From assembly GCF_947179515.1 (NCBI RefSeq), contig NC_067491.1, positions 6,379,027-6,443,026 on the forward strand: a stretch of DNA of 64,000 bases, written 5' to 3'. The notes beneath the pieces are model-generated. The model was not told where the DNA came from. It made no database searches and saw only the letters and a list, made by a program, of their open reading frames with translations. Made by a program: the position numbers and the translations under genes. The DNA comes from Apodemus sylvaticus (taxonomy: Eukaryota; Chordata; Mammalia; Rodentia; Muridae). Shown piece by piece: positions 31,981-42,805 of this stretch. The first letter of the stretch is position 1. The number at the start of each line of letters is the position of its first letter.

Positions 31981-32289
31981 ATGCATGAAAGCTCTGACGG
32001 TATAAGAAACACACTCAAAAGGACAACTGTGTGAAGGAAGTAAAAGCTCCCACTTTCCAGCATATCGCCATACACCCTCCATCCGCAGCTGCACATGCGC
32101 AGTCCTAAGCTTTCGGCTACAAATTTCTTCTAGCACGTCATGGTAGCCCCTCCGCAGCTGCACATGCGCAGTCCTCAGCTTCAGAGGCATCATCTTAAAA
32201 GGTGAACTTCTGCTTCAGGGAGCAGGCTTTCGTGTGGTCAATGATATCACCACAGCCCTCGTGGAGGATGATAAATCTTAAACGCTTTT
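31981..32289. other. segment with a duplicated GC-rich regulatory-like motif
   Basis: TCCGCAGCTGCACATGCGCA plus GTCCT(A/C)AGCTT occurs at 32082-32112 and 32151-32181, 69 bp apart. CACATGCGCAG is one base from an NRF1-type palindrome (GCGCATGCGC). The segment may be the damaged 3' part of the ERV (U3-like) or flanking DNA; no LTR copy is recognisable. Confidence 0.4.
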
Positions 32290-33340
32290 GAGAAATAGAA
32301 ATTCAATACTTGATATTTTATTAATAAGCACTTTAAAAGGATCACTGTAGCCTAAGGGTTTATTACAGAATGAAATCATTACTGAATAATAAAACATCAC
32401 ATTAGAAAAGATAAAATCATCTGATGTGGGCTTTCAGTGTACTTTCTGTGATGCGTAATAGGGAAACACTGTTCAGACTGTGTTTTGAAATGCAATACGA
32501 CTTCCCGCATTTTGCCTCTCATGGGCTAAAAGGAGTACAGGGTGTGTGTGCACACACAGAGCTGCCATAGATGCAGTTAAGCATCTCACCTGCAAGTTCA
32601 ACTGCCTCTTCACCAAGCTGCCAACAGAGGGAGCAAAACGGAGGTCTTTCACAACATGACACGCTACACAACGTTTATCTTATTTTGGGGCCAATATAAG
32701 CTCCTGATGCTTTTCTCGGAGGCAAGTTATTCATCATAATCCCCACTGCAGAAGGTCAGGAAAAGGAATGTTTATCATCTTTCAGTTTTAAACCAGGTGT
32801 TAAAATTAGATAGCTCTTTGCCCACGTGTCTTACATGAGGCTAAACGAGAGTTATGGTGGAAGAAGCAGGCACAAAGTGGCAGTTGCCCAAACCCATCTT
32901 GACGTTCAAAAAATCCACGGAGTGTAATTTGGGCTGCTGGCATGCTCCTGGGTGCAGTGGTTGACTCGCTAGGGGCCACACCCTTAAAGAAAACCGACAT
33001 TCCCTCCTGCAGAGCCATTAACTGTCCCCAGCTTCTCAGTTAGGGGTGGAGGCTCACGAGCCCCTCTTCCCTCCATGCCACAATGTTGTGTGGCTTGATT
33101 TTCTGCTGGGCAGCCACAGTTGTTGTGCATTCCTGTCATGTGCAGAAGACACTGTCTCCTCCATAATGTCTGGCTTTTACAATCTTTTCACGAAAATCAA
33201 AACACTTAAATGAATGGAAAACTGGCACTGTGTGAGCAGACTTAATCTGATCCCCTCTTAGGACAAGAGCCATGTTGTCACAGAGGGCCACCTTCTTCAC
33301 TCTGCGCTTGAAGCTTTCCTCTTAGCTTCAGGCTGAGTCT
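32290..33340 (-). other. unassigned DNA, faint hint of a decayed retrocopy
   Basis: Read on the minus strand, 33018-32806 gives a 70-codon frame with a mitochondrial-carrier-like spacing (LQEG, FFKGV, then AP and IT). Text beyond it carries TAATAAA-like hexamers, as a 3' UTR would. There are stops upstream, no poly(A) tail and no target duplication, so a processed pseudogene is only one possibility. Confidence 0.15.
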
Positions 33341-34517
33341 TTCTTTAAGTTGAGTATTCCTAGCCCTTTCCTTTGCCCATGAAGCGAGGAGAATCCTGTA
33401 TAGTCCCTTTCTGGGTGCAGTGAGGGACTTCTCAGAGTCTGGTTGGATTTTAGTTGTGAGGAGCCGTTCAAACTGTTCATTATGCCTGTGTGCCTCCGCG
33501 CTTGCACTAAATAGTGCAAGGGAGACTTAATAGGAAAGGGATCAAGGGACAACCTGCTACCGTGTTATTTTGGAAGCGCCACATTTTTGGTCCTGTTCCA
33601 CATTTTCTTAAAGTCAGCAAGCGAAATGAGTCTCTTCTTTCACCTCTTCCTAGTTCCTATCTTGTGTCTACTCTTCAAACCTAGGGCATACATGTGTTAA
33701 CGTTTCCCACAGTTGTTATAAAAGCTATGTTTACGTAATATATCACCACCAACCAATGTCTTCTAATTGTCCCAAAAGGATATAGCTATCATTTTGAGTA
33801 CAGAGTTGAAATTCTCCTTTGGCTTTTATCCATAGGTTATTTCTACTAAAGATGTTATTGAGTCTTGTAGAACCAGGATCGCTCGTTTATTTAGATACCT
33901 GTTGTGAAGCCATGAGCTATGAAGGGTGCATTGCTCAGTCTGCCTCTGTAATGGCTTCCCTCACTTTTCCTTTCTCTCTGTGTTCATTACATTTGCCCAC
34001 AGTGATTCAATAGGGAGTGAAGACATTGGCAGGATGTTCCAGTGGATGACCTCATGCCCAGGAGTACATGGGCAGCACAAACTGGACTCCATGGAGGAAG
34101 AGGGCATGATGAAGTTAGGCGGGGGTGGTAGAAATTAGGGGAGAAGTTTGGGGGTATAAAACACACTGTACCAGGGTCTGAAATGCTTCATGAATTCATA
34201 CACATATTGCATCAGATTATGTTATTACATAAATGTAAAGAATCAGTGGAAGAGATGGAGGAGATGGGTGCAGTACTGGACAGCTGTTTGTGATGCCGTA
34301 CAAAAGGATGTGGGTGGTACTGTGTGTCCCGTACCACTCTTCATCTGTAAACAGTACGGAGCTTAGATCTGTCAACAGAACGTTATTGCTTGACACAATC
34401 TCTATAACCGTGGTTCTAGTCCCTTTCTTTTATAGAAATCAGAAATTGACTGTGCTCATTAGAGTATCTTCTTATTCATGTATACGTAGCTTAGCAGAGG
34501 CTGGATGTGGAAGAGAA
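33341..34517. other. unique DNA
   Basis: No recognised gene or repeat. A small perfect 8-bp-arm hairpin, CTTGCACT-AAAT-AGTGCAAG, lies at 33501-33520; it is too small to call an RNA gene. Confidence 0.4.
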
Positions 34518-34612
34518 GAAAGCAAAGGATGTTGGGATAGCATAGGAGAGGAGAGCAAGGTATGCTGGGATAGCGGAGGAGAGGAGATCAAGGGATGCTG
34601 GGATAGCACTGG
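34518..34612. repeat. 33-bp minisatellite, about 2.9 copies
   Basis: Units at 34518, 34551 and 34584 share the core ATG(T/C)TGGGATAGC and GGAGAG spacing, with several substitutions. The period is 33 (11 codons), which keeps the 114-codon frame at 34290-34634 open. Confidence 0.9.
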
Positions 34613-35882
34613 CCATGAATCAGTAGGCTTGTGATTTGGTAGCTGCTCTACCATACAATATCCACGTGACTTTTAGCGTGTCAGTTTCCCTTTAAGCATC
34701 ACTATCTTCATCTATAGATTATAAAAAGTTAAGGTCTTTTCTGCCTCTAAAGGTTGTTTTTCGCCTAGCGTTTTCTCAGATTTTATCTGTGCTTCAACCT
34801 ATATGAAATGCACAAGCATGTAAGAATCCTGGGGTACATTCTGATGGTGGATTCAGATAACGATTAAGTGACCTGCTCAAGGTCAGAGGACTAAGAAGTG
34901 AAAGTTCGAGGCCTGATTTCAAAGTGCACTCAACAGATGAAGGCTGAGAGTTTGGGTGAATGTCTGTGTATGCACAGACATTCACATTCAGAAATCAAGC
35001 ATTTTCCGGATCGACAGTGCTAATGACGCAGCCTGATGATAATGAGCTGTGAAATGTTTGAGTCGGATAAGTGGATATTAGATATGGATTTTAGATAAGT
35101 TTATTGACTGCTGGTGCCAATTAAGGATTTTTTTTTGCAAAATGAAAAAAAAGAAAAGAAAAAAGAAAAAGGGAGCATTTTCTCATTGAGGAACTGGGGG
35201 AGCCTGCTGCCTGGCTGTTAGCGCATGGGTCTCAAAGAGCTTACCAATCACTCCGGCTCCATGAAATGGCCTTGTTCGCCATTACTTACAATCATACTTC
35301 CCTGATTACCTGCTTGAGTAAAAATATTTTTCTCCACTCTCATAAAAAAGAAGCTGAAAATAATAAGCAATATTATAATAGGCAATTCATAATCAGAGAA
35401 TTGATTTAAGATCTATTATGACAGGCAAGCAAAAATGAAATTTTAATGAAGGCTTTCAAGCAACGCTCTGCCTCTCGGATTCCTCAGGAGCCCGACAGGT
35501 TGTCATTTTTAAAAGGCCTTATATTTTGAGCTGTCACTGTGCTGGGTGCAGTGCTGTCTATTCTTTCCTGTGAGGCGACATCTCAGAGCAGGTACCTGTG
35601 GTTTTCCATCTTCCAGAGAAAACCTTGAGAGAAGAACTTCTCAAAGAGAATGGCTCTTTCAAAACAGGACTCCTCAGAATTCCTCTGTGCTGGGGAATAA
35701 TTTACACAGACTAAAATTCATAGGTCTTCAGAGGCTTCTGAAAAACATATGCACTGACGGTATCATTATTCAAACTCATGTACAGAACAGTTTTATTACC
35801 CTTACACGTTTAGTCAAACCCCCCAACACAAGGCAGCCACTTTCACCAAGATTTTCTTCTTGTCTTTGTTCCCAGCATCCCT
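34613..35882. other. unique DNA; candidate conserved non-coding part at 35170-35500
   Basis: No gene recognised. A-rich low-complexity DNA spans 35131-35170. The following 330 bp are repeat-free and AT-rich with TTAC(A)ATCATAC, AATTCATAATCAG and GATTTAAG words. No frame of interest, and conservation is untested. Confidence 0.35.
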
Positions 35883-36205
35883 TAAATGAAATAACATATT
35901 TATATTCTGAGATGCCTTTTTGTGGTCAGTGTTCTGCTTTGAGATTTGTCCATGTCATTGCGTGTCTTTTTTCCTTTCAGCTACTAGATAATATTCCTTT
36001 TCTGTTGTGTGAATGTGCCACAGTTTGTCCATTTACCAATCTGTCGGTGGACACTTGGATTGCTTCCAGCTTTTGGCTGTTATGAATAGAAGTGCCATGA
36101 ATATTCATGTGCAAATGTTTTTGCAGACATGTGTGTCCAGTTCGCTTGGGTATAAACCAAGAAGTAAAATGGCTGCACCAGGGTGTCCGCACGCGCTTAG
36201 GCGTC
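35883..36205 (-). mobile_element. ancient L1 ORF2 C-terminal / 3' region, antisense
   Basis: GAGATTTGTCCATGTCATTG, AGATAATATTCCTTTTCTG, CACAGTTTGTCCATTTACC, GGTGGACACTTGGATTGCTT, CCAGCTTTTGGCTGTTATGA and GGGTATAAACCAAGAAG reproduce in antisense the mammal-wide L1M 3' region that encodes the MEYYSAIK-type tail of ORF2. The plus-strand frame of 179 codons at 35546-36085 overlaps it by chance. Confidence 0.75.
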
Positions 36206-36410
36206 CTGATTTTAAAAAAAAAAAATCCACAAAAGATTGTCCAAGACTTTGCTAACCTTTTGATAATTATGTATGGAATCTTGAGTCTGGATTGTCTTAA
36301 TATCCAAGACCTGATTTAGTTTTAGGAAGCTTGGCTATACATCTACCCAGCTCCTGGAGAACGTTCATTTAGCTAGATAGCTTGTTAGTTGCTCACAATG
36401 TTAATGTTAT

Positions 36411-36596
36411 TTTTATAATAATTATATCATATATAATATGTATTTTGTATTTTGTAATATGTAGCATAATATATAATATGTACTTTGTAATATGTAATAT
36501 GTAATATGCAATATAATATGTGATATATGATATATGGTATATAATATATGATATGTGATTTATAATATAAATATAATATATAATATATAATTATGA
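36411..36596. repeat. AT-rich TAATATG/ATATA repeat
   Basis: About 185 bp of almost pure A+T with recurrent AATATGTA, AATATAATATG and GATATATG words at 8-10 bp spacing. It is self-complementary in many registers and likely to extrude or breathe. The Tyr/Ile/His-rich minus-strand frame is an artefact. Confidence 0.9.
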
Positions 36597-37956
36597 TTGC
36601 CAATACATTGTTAATGCATTTATCAGAACCCTGCTGAGCATGCATCTAAGTTCTAAGTGCTGGTGGCCAAAGAGATATGACTTTATAACATATAGCAGCC
36701 AGATGAGGAGACAGACGTGAGACTAATTCCAGCATCGATGGAACAGATGCACAGTGCCCGAGAAGCAGAAGATAGCAGTTATATCCACCTGGGAAAGTAG
36801 GGCACATGGTCTCCTAGAGGAGACGATGCTCAATTGGATACTGAAGACAAGTAGGGGGTTCAACAGGTAGGGCTTCCAGTGCACACAAATCAGTGAAGGA
36901 TGAAATTTTGCTCCTTGTTTGAGCAGGTGAAAGACAACAGTCTTTTTTATGAGTTAATTTTATCAGTAACTATTGTAATAAATCTTCATTCTTGCCATAT
37001 GAAGGAGGGTATGAAAAATCTTAAGGATTCCATGATCAACAAGATTTATTGTCTCTTTTAAACTGAAGTTTTGGCTAGAGACATTTTTATGTCTAAGCCG
37101 GTTGGTTACTGGCCTGTTCCCATGTTGAGGAATCAGCAGATCAAGTTACCTGTCCTGTTTGATTTTCTTGAATTTTTGATATCTTCAGGTGGTCTTCCCC
37201 TGTCATATCTGATCTATGTCACTCTGGAAGGGGTCCAAAGACTTTTCTCCTTTCCTGTCAACACAAATACAGAGCCTTTCTACCAAAATACCATGTCCTT
37301 GGTCCAGTAACCAGAAATCATTAAAGGTATAGCTTGACCTCTTTCCCAGAGGAATATTAATATAACCACCAACCACATGTATTTTGATAATTAAAACAAT
37401 TCAAAGCAATTAAAGCAATCTAAACAAATATTAACCATTGAGATATTAAGCTCCACAGAAGGGAGAAGGTAGAGAGGGTGAATGAAAAATGATTTAAAGG
37501 GATTTAAAAGTCTCGCCAGGGCAAACTCCCAAATGGGTCCTCATGGGATTTCTGGGATTGCCTAGACTGGTGCGACAAAAATAGATCCTATAAATAGGCT
37601 TATACCATAAGTAGAAGAGAATTAACTAAACTTAAATATAGAGATGTATAAATATTGAGGCTTTAGATCCTTAAATTATAGGTCAAAAGGCAGGAGATGG
37701 TGAAGAAGCCTAATATCTCTGTATACCTAAAAACATTTAAACAATCACCCTTAAACACTCTTCTATTCTTAAAAACAAAGCAAAATTTAAAAATCTCTTA
37801 TCCTTTGATTATTTGCTTGTAGGAAGCAGGCCATGTCTATCATCTTCCTGTCTGCCTCTCATTGCCTTCCTCCTAGCAGGTGGCCTGACTCTTTGCACAG
37901 CAGGGGCTCCTAGCATCTCAGCTAAGGCTCTCCCAGGCCATTAGAATTCTTTTAAA

Positions 37957-37958
<2 letters not shown>
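36597..37958. other. unassigned DNA, AT-rich from 36930
   Basis: 36640-36900 has text typical of old mammalian repeats (GGAGACAGACGTGAGAC), without a name. 36930-37800 is A+T-rich and could be the antisense interior of an old retroelement, but I see no diagnostic motif, PBS or LTR end. No gene recognised. Confidence 0.3.
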
Positions 37959-37993
<35 letters not shown>

Positions 37994-38095
37994 CCCCTCA
38001 GGCAGCTGTGTTCCTTTGTTCTAGGTTTGAAGCTTGCATAGGAACAACGTGATTCAAGACTTGGCTCCCTGAGAAACTAATTCTCCCTCATATCG

Positions 38096-38133
<38 letters not shown>
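37959..38133. repeat. two (GT)n microsatellites
   Basis: Perfect GT tracts at about 37960-37989 and 38098-38133, separated by about 110 bp of unique sequence. Confidence 0.95.
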
Positions 38134-38135
<2 letters not shown>

Positions 38136-38154
38136 TCCATCCGATAATCTCTAA

Positions 38155-38318
38155 TTTTTTAAAAGACTTATTATATGTGAGTACACTGTAGCTGTCTTCC
38201 AGAAGAGGGCATTAGATCTCTTTACAGATAGTTGTGAGCCACCATGTGGTTGCTGGGATTTGGACTTCTGGAAGAGCAGTCAGAGTTCTTAACCCCTGAG
38301 CCTTCTCTCCAGCCCCTC
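38155..38318 (-). mobile_element. B2 SINE
   Basis: TTATATGTGAGTACACTGTAG(CTGTCTTC), AGAAGAGGGCATTAGATCTC, GTGAGCCACCATGTGGTTGC and a right-end head ending TCTCTCCAGCCCC are antisense B2 across almost its full length. The A/B-box region is intact-looking, but the copy has several substitutions. Confidence 0.93.
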
Positions 38319-38460
38319 TCAATAATTAAAAAAAAAATGAATTTTCACCTACCACGTTGGCTACCATCTGTAGTGTGGAGTTTTTGCTACACCGTTTTGT
38401 GCTCCTGGAGAGCTGTGTGCTTCTAGCCACCAACCCTAGAACTCTTTGGATCTTTGAATG

Positions 38461-38461
<1 letters not shown>

Positions 38462-38502
<41 letters not shown>
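38462..38502. repeat. (CA)n microsatellite
   Basis: A perfect CA tract of about 40 bp. It supplies the Thr-His runs of the 94-103 codon frames at 38454-38765, which have no other support. Confidence 0.95.
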
Positions 38503-38504
<2 letters not shown>

Positions 38505-38789
38505 ATTTTTGAAATGCTTTGCCTACCTCAGAGGCTGGGCACTCCTAAACTTCCCCTGCTACTCCAGGCCCAATTGGGGAAGCGGGCACTTACATGGCTT
38601 GCTGGCGCTGTCTCCTGCAGCTCGTATGTCCATCTGCATTGCTCCCTGCCCCCAGTCATGGCGATTCCCCTCTCCTCCTCCCTGCGTTGTAGCCCGCACA
38701 ACCCTAAGGGTCCTGACCCATCCCCCTTTGTTCAGTCATTGACTGTTGGCATCTTTATGGACTGATCAAAAACCAATTGGGGACAAGGA

Positions 38790-39215
38790 CTTGTGGTGTT
38801 TGGACACCCAGATTCCTGGTTGGTTCAAAGCATTAGAACCAATCTCCAACACCTCAAGTTCCCAGTACTGAAGGCATGGTTATCAGTGCAGCAGTGTTGA
38901 GAGAGATGGGTTCACTGGGAGGTGAATGCATTGTGAAGGCTCAGACCTCATGAATAGGTTAATGTGTTGAGGTTCCTGCTTGTATGGTATTGGTGGAGAG
39001 ACTGTTATAGAAGCAGTATTTTTTTTCCCTCTGGTCACCAGGCTGTGAACAGTTTCCCTCCACCATGTATTCCCAATATGCCTTTCTGTCTTACTGCGGG
39101 TCCAGGATAATGACCGAGTGATCACAGACAAAGCCTATGAAATTGTGAGACAAAGTAGCAGTCTTTCTCTTTAATCTTGGATACTTTGTTGCAGTGACAG
39201 ATAATCGGCAGCCAC
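38790..39215 (+). mobile_element. old medium-reiterated repeat (MaLR-like LTR type)
   Basis: AGTACTGAAGGCATGGTTAT, GATGGGTTCACTGGGAGGTG, CTCAGACCTCATGAATAGG, CCCTCTGGTCACCAGGCTG, GATCACAGACAAAGCC and GATACTTTGTTGCAGTGACA follow a repeat I recognise in the order seen in other rodent loci. It has MaLR-like logic (GGGAGGTGATT...TCATGA, ending in ...GGTA-TTTTGT-ACAG). The class is tentative. Confidence 0.45.
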
Positions 39216-39595
39216 ATGACAACCTTGTGGGCCAAGATGGCCACCTTGCATTCAAGGTTTGCAGGAGAAAGGGGTCGAGAAGAGCAAAGGATTAAAACCC
39301 AGGCTTTCTCTGAGGGGCTGACAGGGCAAACTGCTACCTGACCATACATGGAATGTGCCACTGTGGCATGTGCCACCAGCCCACATGTCAACATTTCACT
39401 GAAATGAGCCCCGGTAACATCTTTACTCTTGGTATCGAAATATCTAGCTGAAAATTTGGGGAGTTTGCACCAATCTCTGTTACCTGCCTGAACTTTTTTT
39501 CTTTCTTCCCTCAGTGACTCAGTCTGATGGACATTGTCCCTATTGTTAAATAAAGATTTTTTTCTACTATCAAGCACACATTAAAAAGTCCACCC
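39216..39595. other. unique DNA
   Basis: No recognised repeat. A 151-codon minus-strand frame (39122-39577) overlaps the preceding repeat and has no recognisable domain. Confidence 0.35.
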
Positions 39596-39780
39596 AGGTT
39601 GGGTGGTGGCGGCAGCAGCGCACACCTTTAATCCCGGCTCTGGGGAGGCAGAGGCATGCAGATCTCTGACTTAGAGGCAAGCCCGGTCTACAGAACAAGT
39701 TCCAGGACAGCCAGGGCTACGCAGAGAAACTCTGTATCAAAAACACAGAAACAAAACAAAAAACAAACAAACAAACCAAA
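39596..39780 (+). mobile_element. B1 SINE with A-rich tail
   Basis: GGTGGTGGCGGCAGCAGCGC, CACCTTTAATCCCGGCTCTG, GGTCTACAGAACAAGTTCCA(GGACAGCCAGGGCTAC) and AGAGAAACTCTGTATCAAAA give a nearly full-length B1, followed by an (AAAC)n-type tail to about 39780. Low divergence suggests a fairly young copy. Confidence 0.95.
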
Positions 39781-39837
39781 ACATAACAAAAATCCTCCAC
39801 CCTAGGAAAGCAACAAAGTCTGACCATAGACGATGTC

Positions 39838-39840
39838 CAC

Positions 39841-39878
<38 letters not shown>

Positions 39879-39892
39879 CCACCACCACCACA
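39838..39892. repeat. (CAT)n/(CAC)n trinucleotide repeat
   Basis: About 13 CAT triplets grade into about 5 CAC triplets. It sits 60 bp after the B1 tail. It encodes Asp/Gly runs on the minus strand only by composition. Confidence 0.95.
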
Positions 39893-42654
39893 GCATTTGT
39901 GCTGTTGTGTTACATGGACCCTGGTGCTTAGTGAGTACCTCAGTAAACATTCGCTGCTCTCATTCTTACCTCTGTCCACACTCTAAAGCAGCTCTGTTAT
40001 TTCTGTTTCTGTTTTTTGATTTTTCACAGACCTCTTTTTGGTTCCTGGGGTCCCAGCGTCAGCTCCTGCCAGTCCTTTTTCATACTGAAGGATGATTTCA
40101 GCCCTATGACATTATTTCCCTCCCAGGGAGAAGATTCTTCTTAAACATTTGAATTGCTCTGATCCTCACTGCTTTCCAGAGTGAATTTAGCCAATGATGT
40201 ATGAAGGGCAATGGATATGCCCAATTCTCAATAATTGGATGGGCTTCTCAGTTTGGCCTTGTTAGTCAACTCAGTGTGGTACCATTGATTCAGCAGAGAG
40301 GGGACATCAGTTCAGTGGCTTCTCTCCGCAACTGTCCCTTCAGCACTGGAAGACTGAGAGTTTCTTTTTTTCTGTGTGAGGGAGCTGGTGTGCAGCGGAT
40401 TAATAGACTTGTGTGAGTTTCATTTCTCTGGAGCCAAGCATTACACAGTTATAGGAAAAATAACAAGGAAAGAGGATGACGCAGGCAGTCAAATTATTGG
40501 ATTAACTGATGATTAACTCACGCAGACCTGGCCCTGGAGGCACCTCGTAGCAGTGGGGCGCTGTGTGAGTGACACTGTCTTTATTTTGCTGTTATAAATA
40601 TCACCTTTTCCTACTCCTGATAAAGTACCACAGACAGCAAATTAAACACCAGTTTCCAGCAGTCTGAATGTGTGGTTTTCCATGCACTGGTCTTCCCATT
40701 CCATTTAGATATGATCTGACTGGAAGGTCTTAGAGCCGACATGTCTTTGAAAGGGACACTTTACACAGTTACCATGGTTTCTCATCACATCAGTTTCTTC
40801 CCAAAGAAAATACCAGTGTATTGTACACAGAAAGGGATAGAGATTACAAACAGTGACTATTTATTGTACCCTGTTTTTGTTTCTTTGTTTGTTTCCTCTG
40901 CCTTTACAAATAGCTTGCAAAGAAGCATGCAGGAAAATTATTTCCAAAAGCCCCTGCTGCTGCTTTACATACTGAGAAGTGGGGATGTCAGGGTTTGTGC
41001 TCTACCTATGGGATGGGATGCTGACTGAAACCCAGGGGACTGTCCCCACCAGCCCGTGTTACATTCTCAGATCTTCCACAGACCTGTTACGTTCCCCCAG
41101 GCAAAAGTACTTACTTTTAAATTTTTTGGTCTGAAATTACCATCTGTAAATTAAGATTAACAATAACAATGCCTAACCCTGTGGATTAAAGCTTTGAGAA
41201 TTATAAATAAACGTTACTTACATTCATCTAGCCCCCGAGACACAAACCAATATGTTTTTTCAAGAAAAAACATGACACAACGGAGTCTCCAAAGAAACCA
41301 GAAATGTCTACTTCAACACTTGCCCAGGGTTGACATCATTCACAGTAGGCCGAGCCCTCCACCATCAGTCATTAATGAAGAAAATACCCCACAGACTTGC
41401 TCCTGGGCCAATCTGATGGAGGTAGTTCTTCAGTTGAGTTCCCTCTTCCAGTTTCTGTCAAGTTGCCAAAAATTAACCAGCATTGGGGTGGACTATTTTT
41501 TTCCCCTTATTTTATATTTTTCCCCTGGGTGCAAAGTTAAAACAAAGCAAATTCATTGCTGAAATGGCTCAAAAGCTGCTAACATTATTTCCATGTTTTA
41601 ACTAGTTAACTTCAGTTTTTGAGAGCACATGAAACACCTTTGACAGGTTAGACCAAACGGCAGTATGAAATCTCATTGAGAAATCTCACCATGAGGTAGG
41701 TCCAAGACCCAGCCAAGGACAGAACTTCGACCTTCCAAATCACCAGTCTGATATAATTATTTTACTTTTAAAACAGTTGACTTCCCACCATTTTACTCAC
41801 AGACACGGTTTACCATAAACCGTATACAAATTTAAATTCGAAAAATGACTGCTGTTGATAATTTATCCTTGGTTTGTTGCAGTATGCTTGCAACTCCTGA
41901 GGGGTAGGAGCATCAGTCCACGCTCAGAACTACTCTGCAACTGCAGCAAACGCTGTTCTTTGCATAATGGATCGCATCAACCAATATTTATTGCACTTTA
42001 TATGCAAAGCAGCATGATAAACTCAGAAAGAAATGTAAAGTAATGCTTTAAAAAAAACCCGTCTTAAATAAATGAGTGGCTTTTTATTTTAACCCAGTTC
42101 AAATAATTACCCAACGCTGAAAGTAAATCTCTTTGATAGAACATAATATGAGAAGTGATGGTGAAGACTTGAGTTCCTTCAGCCTGGGAACTGCGCCGGC
42201 TCTCTATCCTGCCCTTGGCTTCCATGGTTACCCAGCATGCCCCGGGACTCCACGGCTCCTGCCCTGAAGAGACCATTCCGAGAAGCTTTTGTTATTCTCA
42301 CTGTGTCATATGAGTTGCTGGTCATTCAGGGCAGATGTTAAGGGCAAAGCTAGGTTCCTCATAAAACGTTAACTCATACTAAGAATTTATTAAAGAATTT
42401 CCAGTTTTCTGTACTGATTTTGCTGTAAATTGTTTTGGCTTCAAAAATACACGGAAATTATAGAAATAAAAATATTTTTAAAATGGTGAAAAGTAGCATA
42501 TATTCTAAACAGAATGTAAATAATATTTATTATATGTCTAATTTGTAAATACCATTAACAGCATGGTACACATTTTTGTTATGAGGGTTTTTAATGACAT
42601 TTGATCTGGGAACTAAAATCTAGAATGGCACCTACTACTTAAATTTTCTTTTTA
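39893..42654. other. unique DNA, no gene recognised
   Basis: About 2.8 kb without a recognisable interspersed repeat, low for this window. 40440-40640 (TTATTGGATTAACTGATGAT and TAACTCACG) and 41560-42120 are AT-rich, repeat-free and possible conserved non-coding DNA. Frames of 62-122 codons match nothing I know. Confidence 0.4.
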
Positions 42655-42805
42655 AAGATTTATTTATTTTCATTTTGCGTGAGCGTGTGTGTGTGTGTGT
42701 GTGTATGTGTGTAGGTTTTGCTCACACGTCTGTCTGACATACATGCAGTGCCCACAAGGGGCCAGAAGGCGGCGCTCTTACCCGATGAGCCATCTCTCCA
42801 GCCCG
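42655..42805 (-). mobile_element. B3-type SINE, internally shortened
   Basis: AAAGATTTATTTATTTTCAT, a GT-rich linker, ATACATGCAGTGCCCACAAG, GGGGCCAGAAGGCGGCGCTC and the head TTACCCGATGAGCCATCTCTCCAGCCC are the tail and head of an antisense B3. The central part is missing (a deletion of about 60-70 bp). Confidence 0.75.

Noticed and set aside
33501..33520. Small perfect hairpin as a microRNA or terminator
   Set aside because: Arms are only 8 bp with a 4-base loop. That is far too short for a pre-miRNA, and bacterial-type terminators are irrelevant here.
35546..36085. 179-codon plus-strand frame
   Set aside because: The second half is antisense to ancient L1 ORF2, and the first half shows no domain.
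36930..37800. Antisense retroviral interior
   Set aside because: Composition and some phrases recall ERV or L1 text, but no PBS, LTR edge or protein motif could be pointed to.
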